64,000 nucleotides of DNA from UBA1672 sp046542355 (GTDB lineage: Bacteria; Pseudomonadota; Alphaproteobacteria; Micavibrionales; Micavibrionaceae): assembly GCA_046542355.1 (NCBI GenBank), contig JBKHBN010000001.1, positions 124,001 through 188,000 on the forward strand. The letters run 5' to 3'. Shown in pieces: positions 46,414-55,292 of this stretch. The notes beneath the pieces are model-generated. The model was not told the DNA's origin. It did no database searches and saw nothing but the letters and a program-made list of their open reading frames with translations. Numbering within the stretch: the stretch's first letter is position 1; each line of letters starts with the position of its first letter. Position numbers and translations under genes: made by a program.

Positions 46414-46440
46414 CCGATATTACATGCCGTAAATTATGCC

Positions 46441-46492
46441 GTGGATAAGACTTGTGAATAAGACTTGTGGATAGGACTTGTGGATAACACTT
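46441..46492. repeat. Four tandem 13-bp units containing DnaA-box-like cores
   Basis: GTGGATAAGACTT, GTGAATAAGACTT, GTGGATAGGACTT and GTGGATAACACTT run head to tail at exact 13-bp spacing. Read with the T of the previous unit, units two and four contain TGTGAATAA and TGTGGATAA, exact inverse matches to the DnaA box TTATNCACA; units one and three differ by one base. It lies in a 240-bp gap between convergent genes. Function is inferred. Confidence 0.75.
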
Positions 46493-46523
46493 GGAGCAAC
46501 ATCACCACATGCCAACACAACAT

Positions 46524-47309
46524 CTAAATCTTATCCGTATCCAGCGCAGCCAGTTCCAAATCATGATCGCTCAAAACATTATCCTCAAGAGCAGAAATAA
46601 AAAGCTCAACTTCCATCACCGCTTGAGTGAGTGCTTTAGATTCACTGGATCGCAAGACAACATTCACACCAAAATGCCCGTCTTGAAAATAAGGATAGCT
46701 GCCGACATCAACTTGACCTTTGTAACGCTCTTGCACTTCTGCCAAAACCTCAGCCATCATACTTTCAGGAAAACGCGAAGGAACAGTGCGCGACAAAATC
46801 TTATCTCCCCCCTCAAGGGTACGCACAACATGATCGAGCATCATGCGCATGATCTCGGGCACACCGGCCATGACATAAACATTCTGACAAATGAAGCCCG
46901 GGGCCACCGATACCGGATTGGGAATCAGTTTCGACCCACGCGGAACATACGCCATTTTCTGGCGCGGTTGAGTAAACTCATCACGTCCGTAATGCGCCTC
47001 CAGCATCTCATAAGCCTGCCCGTTCTTAACCAGATCACGATCCAGCGCCTTTGCAATACTTTGCGCAGTAATATCATCATGCGTCGGTCCTATACCGCCG
47101 GTCGTAAACAAATAATCAACCTTGTCCTTGAGCTCCCGCACCGCAAAAACAATGTCATCCTCAATATCAGGAACAATACGCACCTCAACCAGCCTGACCC
47201 CGCATTCAACAAGCGTATTGGCAAGGTAATTTATATTTTTATCCTGCGTCCGTCCTGAAAGAATTTCATTACCGATCACCACCAAAGCCGCCGTATAAGA
47301 TTTTGTCAT
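46524..47309 (-). CDS. Competence/damage-inducible CinA N-terminal (molybdopterin-binding) domain protein
   Basis: A 261-residue MoaB/MogA-like protein. The fold's N-terminal strand and turn ALVVIGNEILSGRTQDKNIN, the phosphate loop FTTGGIGPTHDD and AYVPRGSKLIPNPVSVAPGF are standard for CinA_N. The C-terminal nicotinamide-nucleotide amidase domain of full CinA is absent, as in many alphaproteobacteria where it is a separate gene. The ATG at 47309 (after AGGTGAG) is preferred to the GTG three codons upstream. Family members hydrolyse ADP-ribose or bind molybdopterin; which applies here is unknown. Confidence 0.88.
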   Translation of the reverse strand: MTKSYTAALVVIGNEILSGRTQDKNINYLANTLVECGVRLVEVRIVPDIEDDIVFAVRELKDKVDYLFTTGGIGPTHDDITAQSIAKALDRDLVKNGQAYEMLEAHYGRDEFTQPRQKMAYVPRGSKLIPNPVSVAPGFICQNVYVMAGVPEIMRMMLDHVVRTLEGGDKILSRTVPSRFPESMMAEVLAEVQERYKGQVDVGSYPYFQDGHFGVNVVLRSSESKALTQAVMEVELFISALEDNVLSDHDLELAALDTDKI

Positions 47310-47459
47310 ATTACTCACCTATTTGTAAAAGATGCCACCGCACAGGAAATTTCCAAAAGAGCGAAGAATCGCTTACTTTACTTGCACAACATTATATGTA
47401 ACATGAGTGCACACAAGATAATATACAGATATAAGCAATAGTAAAAATAGGGAATAAAG

Positions 47460-48305
47460 ATGAACCTGAGCTCTTCTGTTTCAGGTGAAGCCAATCTCAC
47501 CGCCGAAGGTATCGGGCTTCACACAGAAAAAGACTTTGAAGGCATGCGCAAAGCCGGCAGGCTGGCCGCGCAAATCCTTGATATGATCACTGATCACGTT
47601 ACCCCTGATACAACAACGCAAGAAATTGACCGCCTCTGTCACGAACATTGCGTAAAAGCCGGCGCAATCCCTGCCCCCTTGCATTATCAAGGCGCTGCGC
47701 CTACACCGTTTCCAAAATCCATATGCACCTCGATAAACCATGTTGTATGTCACGGCATTCCCAACGACAAAAAGCTGCGCGAAGGTGATATCATGAATAT
47801 AGATGTCACCGTTATTCTTGATGGCTGGCACGGAGACACATCACGAATGTTTCTCGTAGGAGACAAAATCCCCATCAAAGCCCGCCGTTTGGTTGATGTC
47901 ACCTATGATGCCATGATGGCCGGAATACAGGCCGTCAAACCCGGCGCCAGATTACATGATATCGGCTACGCCATACAAGCCGTTGCCGAAAAAAACCGTT
48001 TTTCAGTTGTACGGGATTTTTGCGGTCATGGACTAGGTCGCCAGTTCCACTGCCCGCCATCTGTATTACATTATGGTGCGCCCGACCAGACAACCATTTT
48101 AGAACCCGGCATGTTCTTTACTATTGAGCCAATGATTAACGCCGGACACTTCGCAACCAAAATCCTGAAAACAGATGGCTGGACAGCCGTAACCCGTGAC
48201 CGCTCACTTTCTGCCCAATTCGAGCACTCTTTGGCCGTTACAGAAGATGGATTTGAAATCTTCACCCTCTCTCCCAAAGGATACACAAAGCCGCCCTATG
48301 AATAA
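47460..48305 (+). CDS. map: Methionine aminopeptidase, type I
   Basis: Removes N-terminal methionine from nascent proteins using two metal ions. The 281-residue protein has the metal ligands in order: NIDVTVILDGWHGDTSRMF (two Asp), FCGHGLGRQFH (His), FTIEPMIN (Glu) and QFEHSLAVTEDG (Glu). The N-terminus is about 20 residues longer than that of E. coli MetAP but carries no SH3 or zinc-finger domain. AGGGA precedes the ATG. The final codons overlap the start of radC by 8 bp. Confidence 0.96.
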   Translation: MNLSSSVSGEANLTAEGIGLHTEKDFEGMRKAGRLAAQILDMITDHVTPDTTTQEIDRLCHEHCVKAGAIPAPLHYQGAAPTPFPKSICTSINHVVCHGIPNDKKLREGDIMNIDVTVILDGWHGDTSRMFLVGDKIPIKARRLVDVTYDAMMAGIQAVKPGARLHDIGYAIQAVAEKNRFSVVRDFCGHGLGRQFHCPPSVLHYGAPDQTTILEPGMFFTIEPMINAGHFATKILKTDGWTAVTRDRSLSAQFEHSLAVTEDGFEIFTLSPKGYTKPPYE

Positions 48306-49035
48306 GCCCCTAAACAAGGCCATAGACAAGGCCAAAAGCGAAACGACACAAAACAAAAAAACAAAACCGCACTATACCGGCCACCGTCAACGGCTGCGCG
48401 AACGATTTATCATAGGCGGCGCTGAATCGCTCCAGGATTACGAACTATTAGAGCTTCTGCTGTTTATGGCCATACCAAGGCGCGACGTCAAACCACTGGC
48501 AAAAGACGTTTTAGCAACATTCGGATCCCTTAGCGCCATCATGAACGCACCCCACGGCACACTGTCTCAAATAGAAGGCATCAGCGAAAATACAGCAACA
48601 GCCATCAAAACCGTTAATGCCATAGCGCATCGTATGATGAAACAAGAACTCATGGAAAAACCGATTCTCAACAACTGGACAAGGCTCATGGATTATTGCC
48701 ACATGAGCATGGATCACGAGACCAAGGAACATTTCCGCATTTTATTCTTAAATAAAAAGAACATGCTGATCGCCGATGAGATCCAGGCCTCCGGAACAGT
48801 CGACCACACTCCAGCTTATCCACGGGAAATCATGAAGCGCGCCCTCGAGCTTGGTGCCACAGCCATGATCCTGATGCATAATCATCCAAGCGGAGATCCA
48901 TCACCCTCCAAAGCAGATATAGATATGACAAAAACAATTATTGAAGCGGCCAGAACATTTAACATTACAATCCATGACCATATCATTATGGCACGCGGCA
49001 AGCATTTCTCATTTAGACAAGAAGGGCTTTTATAA
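48298..49035 (+). CDS. radC: DNA-repair-family JAB-domain protein RadC
   Basis: A 245-residue RadC-family protein. N-terminal helices (HRQRLRERFIIGGAESLQDYELLELLLFMAIPRRD) are the UPF0758 part; a helix-hairpin-helix segment (LSQIEGISENTATAI) and the JAB metalloprotease motif HNHPSGDPSPSKADID near residue 194 follow. The role in repair is not confirmed in the family. The ATG at 48298 overlaps the last 8 bp of map, so expression is coupled. An upstream frame beginning at 48196 is only the map sequence in another frame. Confidence 0.93.
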   Translation: MNKPLNKAIDKAKSETTQNKKTKPHYTGHRQRLRERFIIGGAESLQDYELLELLLFMAIPRRDVKPLAKDVLATFGSLSAIMNAPHGTLSQIEGISENTATAIKTVNAIAHRMMKQELMEKPILNNWTRLMDYCHMSMDHETKEHFRILFLNKKNMLIADEIQASGTVDHTPAYPREIMKRALELGATAMILMHNHPSGDPSPSKADIDMTKTIIEAARTFNITIHDHIIMARGKHFSFRQEGLL

Positions 49036-49040
49036 TCAAA

Positions 49041-49853
49041 ATGGTACGCACCAGTACAAAAAGAAACAAGAGACTGCTCCTATATGTGATATTCCCTCTC
49101 ATATCATTTCTTCTATGTGGATGCGTTACCCCTCCTAAAAGCAAATCCTCTGAGACACCACAACAACAAGCCAAAAATGAATATCTGAGAAATGCGCAAC
49201 AAAAAAACCTCTCAGTTTTGCGCACCGAGATGGTCATGCGCGGAATGAATATCAATAACCCGATCTATATACGCGCCTTCAAAAGCGAAATGAAACTCGA
49301 GCTATGGATTCAAAGCTCCTACACCAACGAATATAAATTATTCAAAATCTATGATGTCTGTAGCAAGTCAGGAACTCTGGGGCCAAAACTCAAAGAAGGC
49401 GATCTTCAAACCCCTGAAGGCTTTTATGATGTCAAAGAATATCGCCTCAACCCCAACAGCAAATACTTCCTGTCCTTTAATATCGGTTATCCCAATGCCT
49501 ATGACCGCGCACACAAACGCACGGGCTCTGCCCTTATGATCCACGGGTCATGTGTTTCAGAGGGCTGTCTGGCCATGACAGACCAGCATATCGCCGAAAT
49601 ATACGCAATTGTTGAGCAAAACTTCAAATACGGGCACGAAACCATTCCTGTACATATATTTCCGTTCTACATGACAGAAGAAAATATGAGGCTTCGCCAT
49701 TACTCACGCTGGTATAATTTCTGGGAAGATCTAAAAAAAGGATATGACTTCTTCGAAACCCACCGCCTGCCGCCTTCAATTTCAGTCCACAACAAGCGCT
49801 ACGTTGTTAAAACATACCCCCAACAGCGCTACGTTAGCGCCGGCACCCCCTGA
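49041..49853 (+). CDS. L,D-transpeptidase-fold (YkuD) lipoprotein, YafK/DpaA-like
   Basis: A 270-residue protein with a basic start and type II signal peptide (lipobox LCGC, Cys28). The YkuD catalytic motif is complete: ALMIHGSCVSEGCLAMTD, with His, Ser and Cys in the HGx...SxGCxxM order. The layout (short N-terminal helix, EGDLQTPEGFYDV, SFNIGYPNAYDRAH) matches the YafK/DpaA group, which hydrolyses rather than forms cross-links between lipoprotein and peptidoglycan; this is family inference. It follows radC by 5 bp, so map, radC and this gene probably form one transcript. Confidence 0.85.
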   Translation: MVRTSTKRNKRLLLYVIFPLISFLLCGCVTPPKSKSSETPQQQAKNEYLRNAQQKNLSVLRTEMVMRGMNINNPIYIRAFKSEMKLELWIQSSYTNEYKLFKIYDVCSKSGTLGPKLKEGDLQTPEGFYDVKEYRLNPNSKYFLSFNIGYPNAYDRAHKRTGSALMIHGSCVSEGCLAMTDQHIAEIYAIVEQNFKYGHETIPVHIFPFYMTEENMRLRHYSRWYNFWEDLKKGYDFFETHRLPPSISVHNKRYVVKTYPQQRYVSAGTP

Positions 49854-49957
49854 CAAGAAATCCTAAATAAACATCACAAGTTGATGCCCTTATTGTTTCA
49901 TGCTAAATCCACATTCAGACAAAATAACAGCATTTAGCACAAACAAGGACACAAGAC

Positions 49958-51259
49958 ATGATCCCCCGTTACGCCCGCCCGGAAATGGCTCGCATCTTTG
50001 AGCCAGAAAATAAATTCAAAATCTGGCTGGAGGTTGAAACCCTCGCCCTCGAAAAAATGGCAGATATGGGCGTTGTCCCGCAAAGCGCAGCCAAGGCGCT
50101 GCGTACAAAAGGTGATTTTGATGTTGAGCGCATCAATGAAATCGAAGCCGAAGTCAAGCATGATGTCATCGCTTTTCTGACCAGCGTTGCCGAATATGTT
50201 GGTGAAGACAGCCGCTATGTCCATCAAGGTATGACAAGCTCCGACGTAGTCGATACAAGCTTCGCCGTCATGCTGACACAAGCCGCAGACCTGATTATCA
50301 AAGATATAGAAAAAGTCATGACAGCACTTAAGAAACGAGTGCTCGAACACAAAAACACACTATGCATTGGCCGCAGCCATGGCATACACGGCGAACCAAC
50401 CACCTTTGGCTTAAAGCTCGCCGGTCACTACGCCGCATTCAAACGCGCCCACCAGCGCATGATAACAGCAAAAGAAGAAGTCTCCACCATCACAATATCC
50501 GGCGCTGTAGGGACATATGCAACCGCAGACCCCTCCATCGAAGCCTACGTTGCTAAAAATCTTGGGCTGAAACCCGAAACAGTTGCAACGCAAGTCATCC
50601 CGCGCGACCGCCACGCCATGTTCTTCGCAACTCTGGGAGTCATCGCCAGCTCGATAGAAAATCTGGCCATAGAAATCCGCCACCTGCAACGCACCGAAGT
50701 ACGCGAAGCCGAGGAATATTTCTCCGAAAAGCAAAAAGGCTCCTCGGCCATGCCACATAAGCGCAACCCAATTGGCACAGAGAACCTGACCGGACAAGCG
50801 CGCATTATCCGCGCCGCGGTTATTCCCGCTCTTGAAAATGTAGCGCTCTGGCACGAACGCGATATATCTCACTCTTCCGTTGAGCGCACAATTCTGCCAG
50901 ACGCCCTGATTTCTGCCGATTATGCCCTAAACCGCCTTGCAGGAATTATTGAAAATTTGCTCGTATATCCCGACAACATGAAAGAAAATCTGGAAAAAAC
51001 GGGTGGTCTGGTTTTTTCACAGCGCGTTTTGCTGGCTCTGACTCAAGCCGGAATTTCCCGCGAAGACGCCTACCGCATTGTCCAGCGCAACGCTATGGAA
51101 GTCTGGAAAAACAAAGGAAAACCAACATTGCGCGAGATGCTTGACAAAGACAAAGACGTCACGACAAAACTGGATCAAGCGGCTCTTGACAAGATATTCG
51201 ACTATAACGCATACACCCAAAACATCGATATGATTATAGACCGCGCCTTAAGCGAGTGA
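49958..51259 (+). CDS. purB: Adenylosuccinate lyase
   Basis: Cleaves SAICAR and adenylosuccinate in purine synthesis. The 433-residue protein has the fumarase-superfamily signature GSSAMPHKRNP, the catalytic-His segment QGMTSSDVVDT and RSHGIHGEPTTFGLK, and ISGAVGTYA. The length is that of the compact bacterial PurB class. AAGGACAC lies before the ATG. The downstream gene (51374) is 114 bp away and not obviously part of the same operon. Confidence 0.97.
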   Translation: MIPRYARPEMARIFEPENKFKIWLEVETLALEKMADMGVVPQSAAKALRTKGDFDVERINEIEAEVKHDVIAFLTSVAEYVGEDSRYVHQGMTSSDVVDTSFAVMLTQAADLIIKDIEKVMTALKKRVLEHKNTLCIGRSHGIHGEPTTFGLKLAGHYAAFKRAHQRMITAKEEVSTITISGAVGTYATADPSIEAYVAKNLGLKPETVATQVIPRDRHAMFFATLGVIASSIENLAIEIRHLQRTEVREAEEYFSEKQKGSSAMPHKRNPIGTENLTGQARIIRAAVIPALENVALWHERDISHSSVERTILPDALISADYALNRLAGIIENLLVYPDNMKENLEKTGGLVFSQRVLLALTQAGISREDAYRIVQRNAMEVWKNKGKPTLREMLDKDKDVTTKLDQAALDKIFDYNAYTQNIDMIIDRALSE

Positions 51260-51373
51260 AGAATAAACGTTGCCAAAGACATAGATGAAAAGAAAATGCT
51301 ACCTCTTGCTTTTACAGCGCTGGTATGTCACGACTGGGTCTTGAAATTTCAACTCTTTTACAAGGGAAGACAC

Positions 51374-51904
51374 ATGCTAAAGAAATTTATTCTTACACTC
51401 ATCGGAGGTTTACTTATTATGACAGGAGAAAATGCCAAAGCAGCCGACGGCAACACTTTGCATATGGACGTATCAACCGGCGGAACAGTGGTCATAGAAC
51501 TCCTGCCCGATATAGCCCCAAAACACGTAGAACGGATCAAACAACTTACAAATGAAGGGTTTTACGACGGTATCATCTTCCACCGCGTCATCGACGGCTT
51601 CATGGCACAAACAGGTGATCCAACCGGCACAGGTATGGGTGGATCAAACTACGGAGATGTTCCCGCAGAATTCAGCGACTATCAATATAAACGCGGAACA
51701 GTCGGTATGGCACGCTCCATGAACCCCGACAGCGCCAATTCACAATTCTTCATTTGTTTTAATGACACTGGCTGCCGCAGCCTGACAGGACAATACACGG
51801 TTCTGGGACAAGTTACAGATGGCATGGAATATATCGATCAGGTTGCCAAAGGCGAACCGCCTGCAAACCCTGATAATATTGTAAAAATGAGCATTGTCAA
51901 ATAA
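51374..51904 (+). CDS. Secreted cyclophilin-type peptidyl-prolyl isomerase
   Basis: A 176-residue protein with a Sec signal peptide (about 23 residues, ending NAKA) and a cyclophilin domain: FHRVIDGFMAQTGDPTGTGMGG, carrying the catalytic Arg, and SQFFICFNDTGCRSLTGQYTVLG. It assists proline isomerisation in periplasmic folding. The frame is open from 51296, but the signal peptide and AAGGGAAG point to the ATG at 51374. A strong hairpin terminator follows 50 bp after the stop. Confidence 0.94.
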   Translation: MLKKFILTLIGGLLIMTGENAKAADGNTLHMDVSTGGTVVIELLPDIAPKHVERIKQLTNEGFYDGIIFHRVIDGFMAQTGDPTGTGMGGSNYGDVPAEFSDYQYKRGTVGMARSMNPDSANSQFFICFNDTGCRSLTGQYTVLGQVTDGMEYIDQVAKGEPPANPDNIVKMSIVK

Positions 51905-51954
51905 CAGCCTCGTTAATTACAAAGCTCGAATGCCTTATAATCATAAAAACGAAG

Positions 51955-51982
51955 AAACCCGCGTAAAAATATGCGGGTTTTT
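51955..51982 (+). terminator. Rho-independent terminator after the cyclophilin gene
   Basis: AAACCCGC (51955-51962) pairs with GCGGGTTT (51973-51980), 8 bp with a 10-nt loop, followed by TT. It may serve both convergent genes. Confidence 0.75.
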
Positions 51983-52007
51983 CTGCAGAACATAAAAAAG
52001 ATGCCAA

Positions 52008-52778
52008 TCAAGATTCAGGATCAATTTTCTCAGGATCAATAACGCCAGCCTCATCATCCTCCAACTCAAGTCCCAGATGGTCACTTAGAATATCCTCATC
52101 AATATCTAAAACAGGCTGAGCATCATTCTTCTCTACACTCTTGCGAAACAAATCTTTCGCCTCACCTTTCCTGAGTTCGAGCAACCGCGCTATGCTTACA
52201 AGCTGATTAATCAAACGATCCAGCTCCTTGGGATTGTCAATAGGGTAAGGCGTATCCAAACGAAGAACGCCGCGATCCTCCACAAACACCATAATAACCC
52301 AAGCCTTTTCAATATTCATAAGCTCAATAAGCTTCTCCAGCCGCTCATCCGTAAAATAAGCCCGCGCCATGCCAATATCACTGGTTCGTAAAACATAAGA
52401 ATTATCCCACCCCTTTATCAAGGGTTTATACTCGTGCCTGATATCAAAAACATTAACCACCGAGACCATACCGCCGCTGCCGAGTGCACAAGCAAATGGA
52501 AAATCAGATTGCAAGGACACCTCTAAAGCCGTCAAGCGGCGCTGCGACCTTTCATCAAGTTCGGAATGTTCGCTGGCAAAAAGAGAAACCCCATACCCAT
52601 CCACAGAACCGCTTACCATGGGTGTAGAAAAAAAGCCTGTATCATGGAACCGCATTTTGCGTTTTTCAGCATATACCTTCCAGGCCGTCTTCTGACGCAG
52701 AACCACCACAAGCGTCCACACCCAAAAAACCAGCAAAAACAAAGAAATGGACAACCAGATAAATACATAAACGGTCAA
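52008..52778 (-). CDS. Membrane-anchored protein of unknown function
   Basis: A 256-residue protein with one N-terminal hydrophobic helix (VFIWLSISLFLLVFWVWTLVVV) and a soluble cytoplasmic-type domain with mixed strands (GYGVSLFASEHSELDERSQRRL, MVSVVNVFDIRHEYKPL). The C-terminal 50 residues are acidic. The frame opens at a TTG at 52805; GGAGG five bases before a second TTG, at 52778, is better placed. No family recognised, though the overall shape (single helix, beta domain, acidic tail) is like Alphaproteobacteria-only envelope proteins. It converges on the cyclophilin gene. Confidence 0.6.
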   Translation of the reverse strand: MTVYVFIWLSISLFLLVFWVWTLVVVLRQKTAWKVYAEKRKMRFHDTGFFSTPMVSGSVDGYGVSLFASEHSELDERSQRRLTALEVSLQSDFPFACALGSGGMVSVVNVFDIRHEYKPLIKGWDNSYVLRTSDIGMARAYFTDERLEKLIELMNIEKAWVIMVFVEDRGVLRLDTPYPIDNPKELDRLINQLVSIARLLELRKGEAKDLFRKSVEKNDAQPVLDIDEDILSDHLGLELEDDEAGVIDPEKIDPES

Positions 52779-52895
52779 AGGAGCCTCCAAAATTGAGAAA
52801 CACAAACGAAAGTATTGTGTTTACAGTCGCTTAATAGTCTAAACCGCTTTTGTATTTGTTTCCACCTCAAATAAATGTTGTAAACATATAAATAT

Positions 52896-52939
52896 AAAAA
52901 AGGACAGGAAGCCGGCATGTCCTGCCAGCTTCCTTTTTT
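52896..52939 (-). terminator. Hairpin terminator, possibly bidirectional
   Basis: AGGAAGC (52906-52912) pairs with GCTTCCT (52928-52934). T runs flank it on both strands: T at 52934-52939 for + and A at 52896-52901 for -. The minus-strand gene ending at 53031 is the likely client. Confidence 0.65.
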
Positions 52940-53030
52940 CCTGCATCATACCCCCGAGAAAACAGACATATAACGCAGCCATGATGTCGTTAAGGATAAG
53001 GAACGACTAATAAATGGACAATATCCTCCC

Positions 53031-53678
53031 CTAATTGTACCCGTGATACGCATCCGTCGCCGGCGTATGGGTATAATGCGCAAAGCGATCAAGAGCAGGT
53101 GCTTTACTTTCGTAAATATCATGCATCTTCTCTTCATGCTTCCTCTGATCCACAGTAATCCGATCAGCAAGTGCGCCCATCTGATGCAGCAAATCTTCAG
53201 CCCGCGATACCAGCGCATCTGTCTTACCCACGGAAATCGTTTCCACATCCGCCTGTTCCTCAAGCCTTTGTGCAATAATATCCTCATGAGCACTGCTTTT
53301 CTCCACCTTCTCTTCAAGGCGGTGAATCGCATCACCAAAGAAACCGGCTTGTTTATCAACAATCTCGACCTTTTCCTCAAGATGCCGCATCGATTCAGAA
53401 AATGCATTGGCCTGATCACCCACATTACTGACCTTGGCTTCCATAAGCGCGATAGAATGAGTGACCTTCTCGGTCTGCCCATCAACTTCTTCCATTTTTT
53501 CCTCAAGCTTATGAATCGCATCACTGAAAAATCCGGTTTGTTTACGAATAACCTCAAAGCCAGAGCGTAAACGCTCAAATCCAGCTCCAAGAACAAGGCT
53601 CGTTCCCACCGCAGCAACAGCAGAAAACACAGCCATCATGACAGATACAGCCACAATTGTTTCAACTTCTATAGACAT
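53031..53678 (-). CDS. Membrane-anchored coiled-coil protein with four 21-residue repeats
   Basis: A 215-residue protein with an N-terminal membrane helix (residues 8-32) and a long coiled coil. Residues 47-130 are four head-to-tail 21-residue units starting QTGFFSDAIHKLEEKMEEVD, QTEKVTHSIALMEAKVSNVG, QANAFSESMRHLEEKVEIVD and QAGFFGDAIHRLEEKVEKSS, exactly three heptads each. The remainder (EDIIAQRLEEQADVETISVG...) continues the helix. Likely a structural or tethering protein; no family recognised. The ATG at 53678 is confirmed by the membrane helix directly after it. Confidence 0.7.
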   Translation of the reverse strand: MSIEVETIVAVSVMMAVFSAVAAVGTSLVLGAGFERLRSGFEVIRKQTGFFSDAIHKLEEKMEEVDGQTEKVTHSIALMEAKVSNVGDQANAFSESMRHLEEKVEIVDKQAGFFGDAIHRLEEKVEKSSAHEDIIAQRLEEQADVETISVGKTDALVSRAEDLLHQMGALADRITVDQRKHEEKMHDIYESKAPALDRFAHYTHTPATDAYHGYN

Positions 53679-54069
53679 AACAAACGACCTTACCCTTTCC
53701 TTTTCCTTCTCGGTTTCATGTGTATTTGTTTAAACTTAAAAAACAGGAAAAAAGCACACAAGCTCGTGCCAGACTATGCATATCTCTCAATGCAAGCCTC
53801 CGGGCCGCAAACAAACAGCCTGACTTTTTCCTGTCCCTTAAATAAAACTAGACGCCCCACAAACCGTTAACCGGTTTTTATATACGACTCTTACGAGATA
53901 CTGTGCGCCTAAAAAAACACACAGCATAGAGATGTGCACTGCAACATCACACGCCTATACTTTCATAGTACCGCGCCATACCACGCTTTGTCCACGACTA
54001 TCGTTTCGAAATTATGTAAACTTTTAGGAGTATTGCCAATACCAGATTATCAGGCCGTAATGCTACCCA
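53679..54069. other. 391-bp intergenic stretch
   Basis: Between two minus-strand genes. The start of the coiled-coil gene (purine-rich leader) is at the left. ACAGGAAAAAAG (53742-53753) is the near-inverse of CTTTTTCCTGT (53824-53834), 70 nt apart, perhaps a regulatory or terminator structure. No coding frame of note and no repeat matching elsewhere was seen. Confidence 0.4.
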
Positions 54070-54969
54070 CTAGAACGGCTGATTGTATATCTCGTCTAGC
54101 TCTTCTTCACCAACCGACAGATAGGCTGTTCGGTCTTTTCTGGGAACGACAATCCGTTTCGCCGGATGAGACACCTCATTTTGGTAACTGCGGGCTTCAG
54201 CAGAATCAGATAGATCAGCACCAGCCGTTCTTAGAACCGGAACCTTGTCTCCCGGAACATAAGACGATGATTTTATAACCTCAACCTTGGGCGCTACAAT
54301 TGTTTTGGGCGTCTGAGCGATATACCCATCATCACCGGAGTAAGTATCACTAACGTCATCACGCAAACTCGAATGCTCCTCATCGAGCCGTTCACCGGCT
54401 GAAGGCATAGGCGTCAGGCTTTCGTCATCCCCATTCATAACGGTTTGCTCATCCTCAGCCATACCACGCACAGCAGACTTAATCGCTTCAGTTTCCTCTT
54501 GCTCTGCCGTTACATTTTTATACGACGTAGCGCGAACATTCCCCACAGAATCGGCATGTGGAAGCATATCATGATCTTCCAAGCCCTCCTCGGCATGAAC
54601 AGCCGCATGCTTTTGCGAGGCTCCAGCGCCCTTATGTTGTGCCTTTGTAAATATCTCTTCTGCCTCCAAAACAGGCTCGGGAATAGCTTCTAGCTCCGCA
54701 ACTGGCTCTGCCTGCATCTCCGGCTCCACAACCTCGGCCATCTCAACCTCAGGCTCCGGCTGTGCCTCCACCTCGCTCATCACCGGTTCAACAACAAGCT
54801 TCTTTTGCGGCAATAACTTCGCACGCACATACGCCACGCCCGTTCCGGCAGTCCGCGAATTCCCATAGGGCATATACGAGTCCGTTCTTTGAGCCTCCCA
54901 CCCCTCACCACAAGCAGTCAAGACAAGAGGGGTACTCAGTATCGCCAGGCGCAACAAAGACTTTGACAT
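54070..54969 (-). CDS. Acidic lipoprotein of unknown function
   Basis: A 299-residue lipoprotein (lipobox LTAC, Cys20). After a short conserved-looking start (GEGWEAQRTDSYMPYGNSR) the protein is disordered-looking, very rich in Glu, Val, Ala and Pro in residues 60-105 (PVMSEVEAQPEPEVEMAEVV), then polar throughout with an arginine-rich end (HPAKRIVVPRKDR). No domain recognised. It probably spans the periplasm as an extended tether or interaction partner. The gene stands alone; its 3' region leads into the 53679-54069 gap. Confidence 0.65.
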   Translation of the reverse strand: MSKSLLRLAILSTPLVLTACGEGWEAQRTDSYMPYGNSRTAGTGVAYVRAKLLPQKKLVVEPVMSEVEAQPEPEVEMAEVVEPEMQAEPVAELEAIPEPVLEAEEIFTKAQHKGAGASQKHAAVHAEEGLEDHDMLPHADSVGNVRATSYKNVTAEQEETEAIKSAVRGMAEDEQTVMNGDDESLTPMPSAGERLDEEHSSLRDDVSDTYSGDDGYIAQTPKTIVAPKVEVIKSSSYVPGDKVPVLRTAGADLSDSAEARSYQNEVSHPAKRIVVPRKDRTAYLSVGEEELDEIYNQPF

Positions 54970-55204
54970 ATTATTTTCCCTTTATAATTTAACTTGTCCA
55001 ACCAACGGCCTGCCCACACAAAGCAGACTTCTTACGCAAGATCACTCAAGAGGGACGCTACACGATAAATGCAGAGCATGCCCACACACTACGCCATTAA
55101 CTATAGAAAATCAATATACGGTTTTGAAAAAGAACGATTCCTGTTCACAACTTTTTGCACCCAGTTCACTTTCTTCAAGTGCCTTAATCCCACCCCCTCC
55201 AACT

Positions 55205-55291
55205 GTCATTGCGAGGAGCGTTAGCGACGTGGCAATCCAAAAACTAAAAAAGCACCATTATCCAGATTGCTTCGCATACGCTCGCAATGAC
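55205..55291. repeat. Palindromic repeat (GTCATTGCGAG type), copy 2
   Basis: GTCATTGCGAG (55205-55215) and CTCGCAATGAC (55281-55291) bound an 87-bp unit with the same inner GCAATCC and GATTGCTTCG arms as the copy at 43437, in the 323-bp gap between the lipoprotein gene and uvrB. The right end lies one base before the uvrB stop codon region, so it may form its terminator. The rest of this gap, 54970-55204, holds nothing recognisable. Confidence 0.8.
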
Positions 55292-55292
55292 G

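Noticed and set aside
46491..47258. A 255-codon frame on the + strand across cinA-N
   Set aside because: It is the mirror of the cinA-N coding strand, with His/Ile/Asn-rich, unnatural composition; the cinA-N motifs on the other strand are clear.
52946..53617. A 223-codon frame on - overlapping the coiled-coil gene
   Set aside because: Shifted frame of the repeat region; the Arg/Leu/Trp composition is an artefact of the real coiled-coil frame at 53031-53678.
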